From NCBI GenBank assembly GCA_902489215.1, contig CABTZE010000039.1, forward strand, positions 1 through 14,835: a DNA stretch of 14,835 nucleotides. The letters run 5' to 3'. Source of the stretch: an uncultured Brevibacterium sp. (GTDB taxonomy: Bacteria; Actinomycetota; Actinomycetes; Actinomycetales; Brevibacteriaceae). This document shows positions 13,000-14,835 of this stretch, one piece after another (the stretch's first letter is position 1; every line of letters begins with the position of its first letter). The position numbers were made by a program, and so were the translations under genes. The notes under the pieces are model-generated. The model did no database searches and had not been told where the DNA came from. It worked only from the letters and a program-made list of their open reading frames with translations.

Positions 13000-14835
13000 G
13001 TGTCCACTGCTAAGCGAAAGGCAGCGGCAAAGAGTTCCAGTGCCAGCCGCTTCCTCAACTATCCGAGAAAAAACAAGAAGGGCTGGACGCGTTGGCTGCC
13101 GTCTGCGCGCCTGTGGGGCTTCGGCCTGCTCGGTGCGTTTCTGCTGGCAATTGCCGGGTTCACCATCGGCTACGCCCTCACACCCATCCCCGAACCTAAC
13201 GCCGAAGCCGCCGGCCAGACTTCCCACGTCTACTACAAGGGCGGCAAGGACGTCATCGGCACCTTCAAGGACCAAAACCGCGAAATCCTCAAGCCCGAAG
13301 AGATCTCGCCGAATATGGCACACGCCGCGCAGGCGGCAGAAGACAAAACCTTCTACGAAAACCGCGGTATTTCGATCAAGGGCATCTTCCGCGCGGCAGT
13401 CGGCATCATCACGAACGACTACGCCGGCGGTGGTTCCACAATCACCCAGCAGTACGTCAAGAACTACTACCTGACGAACGAATTCTCCCTGCAGCGCAAA
13501 ATCAAGGAGATGTTCATCGCCATCAAACTGGACCAGGAACTGTCCAAGGACCAGATCATGGCGAACTACCTCAACACCATCTACCTGGGCCGTCGCGCCT
13601 ACGGCGTGCAGGTGGCATCGCAGTCCTACTTCCACAAGGACGCAAAAGACCTCACGGTCGAAGAAGCCGCAGCATTCGCGGCGATGATCCAGACGCCGGG
13701 CGCACAAGACCCGGCCGAAGACCCTTCGCGCCTGCAGGAGCGCTTCGACTACGTCATCGAAAACATGGTCGATCTGGGCTACCTGACGCAGGAACAAGCC
13801 GACAAGGTCGAACTCCCCGAATTCCAAAAGCCCAAGTCTGACAACGAACGCAAGGGCCAGACCGGCTACCTCATGGACGCCGTGCGCCACGAACTGAAGA
13901 CTGCCGGCGGACTGACCGACGAACAGATTGACCGCGGCGGTCTGAAGATTCAGACCGGCATCGACAAGAAGATGATGAAGTCCGCGGTCAAGTCCGTGGA
14001 AAACCTGCCGGAACTCAAGTCCGGCATGCACGTCGGACTGTCCTCGATTGACCCCAAGACCGGCGAAGTCCGCGCCATCTACGGCGGTAAGGACTACTTC
14101 AAGCGGATGCACAATGCATCCACGCAGGACACCGCGCAGGCAGGCTCGACCTTCAAGCCGTTCACCCTGGTGGCCGGTTTGGAAAACGGGTTCACGCTGA
14201 GCGACTCGTTCACCGGTTCGGCGCAGACCTTCCAGCTGCCCGGCGGCGGCACGTGGACCCCGAAGAACTACGGCGGCGCCAGCTACGGCCAGGTCACGCT
14301 GCTGAAGGCAACCCAGAGTTCGGTCAACACCGCCTACGCGCAGCTCAACATCGATGTGGGCCCTGACAAGACAAAGGACGTCGCAGTGCGTGCCGGCCTG
14401 CCGGAGAACACGCAGGGTCTGGACTCCAACGCCTCGAACGTGCTCGGCACGGCAAGCCCCACCACCCTGCAGATGGCAGGGGCGTTTGCGACCTTCGCCG
14501 CCGAGGGTGTTCAGCGCACACCGCACTTTGTCGTCGAAGCGGTAGACCCCGACGGCGAATCGTTGTACAAGCCCGACACGAAGGGCGAAAGGAAGTTCGA
14601 CAAGAACGTCATGGCCGAAACCACCTATGCGCTCAGCCGCGTAGTGCAGGGCGGTTCGGGCAGCTACGCGTCGAACCTCGGCCGTCCGGTTGCCGGTAAG
14701 ACCGGTACATCGAACGATTCGAAGTCGGCCTGGTTTGTCGGCTACACCCCGCAGCTGGCGACGGCGGTGTCGATCTTCCGCTACGACGATAAGGGCAACC
14801 CGATTGACATCGGCGCCTACGGCGGCCGTGGGTCC
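13000..14835 (+). CDS. Class A penicillin-binding protein (bifunctional), 3' end outside the window
   Basis: The first 612 residues are present and the frame is open to the window edge. A basic cytoplasmic tail (1-36) is followed by one membrane anchor (about 37-60), so the catalytic part is outside the cell. The glycosyltransferase (GT51) domain shows EDKTFYENRG (114-123), GGSTITQQ (144-151), RKIKE with catalytic Glu171, and YLGRRAYGVQ (195-204). The transpeptidase domain shows STFK (Ser383-Lys386), SVN (441-443) and KTGT (567-570), so both activities should be intact. It polymerises lipid II and cross-links peptidoglycan. The start is GTG with GGGGGA about 6 nt upstream. It resembles actinobacterial PonA-type enzymes, but several paralogues are usual, so no symbol is given. 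Confidence 0.93.
   Translation, partial: MSTAKRKAAAKSSSASRFLNYPRKNKKGWTRWLPSARLWGFGLLGAFLLAIAGFTIGYALTPIPEPNAEAAGQTSHVYYKGGKDVIGTFKDQNREILKPEEISPNMAHAAQAAEDKTFYENRGISIKGIFRAAVGIITNDYAGGGSTITQQYVKNYYLTNEFSLQRKIKEMFIAIKLDQELSKDQIMANYLNTIYLGRRAYGVQVASQSYFHKDAKDLTVEEAAAFAAMIQTPGAQDPAEDPSRLQERFDYVIENMVDLGYLTQEQADKVELPEFQKPKSDNERKGQTGYLMDAVRHELKTAGGLTDEQIDRGGLKIQTGIDKKMMKSAVKSVENLPELKSGMHVGLSSIDPKTGEVRAIYGGKDYFKRMHNASTQDTAQAGSTFKPFTLVAGLENGFTLSDSFTGSAQTFQLPGGGTWTPKNYGGASYGQVTLLKATQSSVNTAYAQLNIDVGPDKTKDVAVRAGLPENTQGLDSNASNVLGTASPTTLQMAGAFATFAAEGVQRTPHFVVEAVDPDGESLYKPDTKGERKFDKNVMAETTYALSRVVQGGSGSYASNLGRPVAGKTGTSNDSKSAWFVGYTPQLATAVSIFRYDDKGNPIDIGAYGGRGS

Noticed and set aside
12934..14526. 530-codon open frame on the minus strand
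   Set aside because: It is a shadow of the penicillin-binding protein, whose plus-strand frame carries all GT51 and transpeptidase motifs.

Overview
The window looks like a GC-rich actinobacterial chromosome, probably from the Micrococcales or a relative. The basis is conserved gene order: CCA-adding enzyme / NUDIX hydrolase / DUF6049-type envelope protein / MurJ / pseudokinase / TrxB / TrxA / CwlM matches the mycobacterial Rv3907c-Rv3915 block. Two differences stand out. The pseudokinase is a separate protein rather than fused to MurJ, and no sigM/anti-sigma pair lies between it and trxB. In this family of genomes the block sits next to parB-parA and oriC, and a near-consensus parS site inside cwlM supports an origin-proximal location, with parAB probably just left of position 1. 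Species cannot be determined from the sequence.

Layout. Positions 55-9350 hold seven minus-strand genes in a likely operon running leftwards: NUDIX hydrolase, DUF6049-like protein, murJ, pseudokinase, trxB, trxA and cwlM. The joins are tight (ATGA overlap NUDIX/DUF6049, 2 nt trxB/trxA) except for gaps of 111, 53, 117 and 71 nt. Positions 9351-9431 are a divergent promoter region. Rightwards from there come the CCA tRNA nucleotidyltransferase (9432-10949), an AMP-forming acyl-CoA synthetase (10996-12708), a strong hairpin terminator, a roughly 200-nt regulatory gap with two inverted repeats, and a class A penicillin-binding protein (13000 onwards) cut by the window end. No tRNA, rRNA, insertion sequence, CRISPR array or phage gene was seen.

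How it works together. The left arm is a cell-wall precursor and regulation module. MurJ flips lipid II, the separate pseudokinase carries a kinase fold without catalytic residues plus an external beta-sandwich domain, and CwlM is an amidase-like protein with its catalytic residues gone and no signal peptide, as expected of a cytoplasmic regulator. Both regulators carry a threonine in a context that fits actinobacterial Ser/Thr-kinase and FHA docking sites. Embedded in this operon is a redox unit: trxB-trxA is preceded by an exact GGAAT-N18-GTT match to the SigR/SigH thiol-stress promoter and followed by an 18-bp perfect hairpin before cwlM. It therefore looks like a stress-inducible cassette inside a housekeeping cell-wall operon. 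The right arm has tRNA maturation, acyl activation and peptidoglycan polymerisation.

I found no wholly new multi-gene system. The most notable signals are the parS-like site, the SigR-type promoter with its downstream hairpin, and the two degenerate enzymes.
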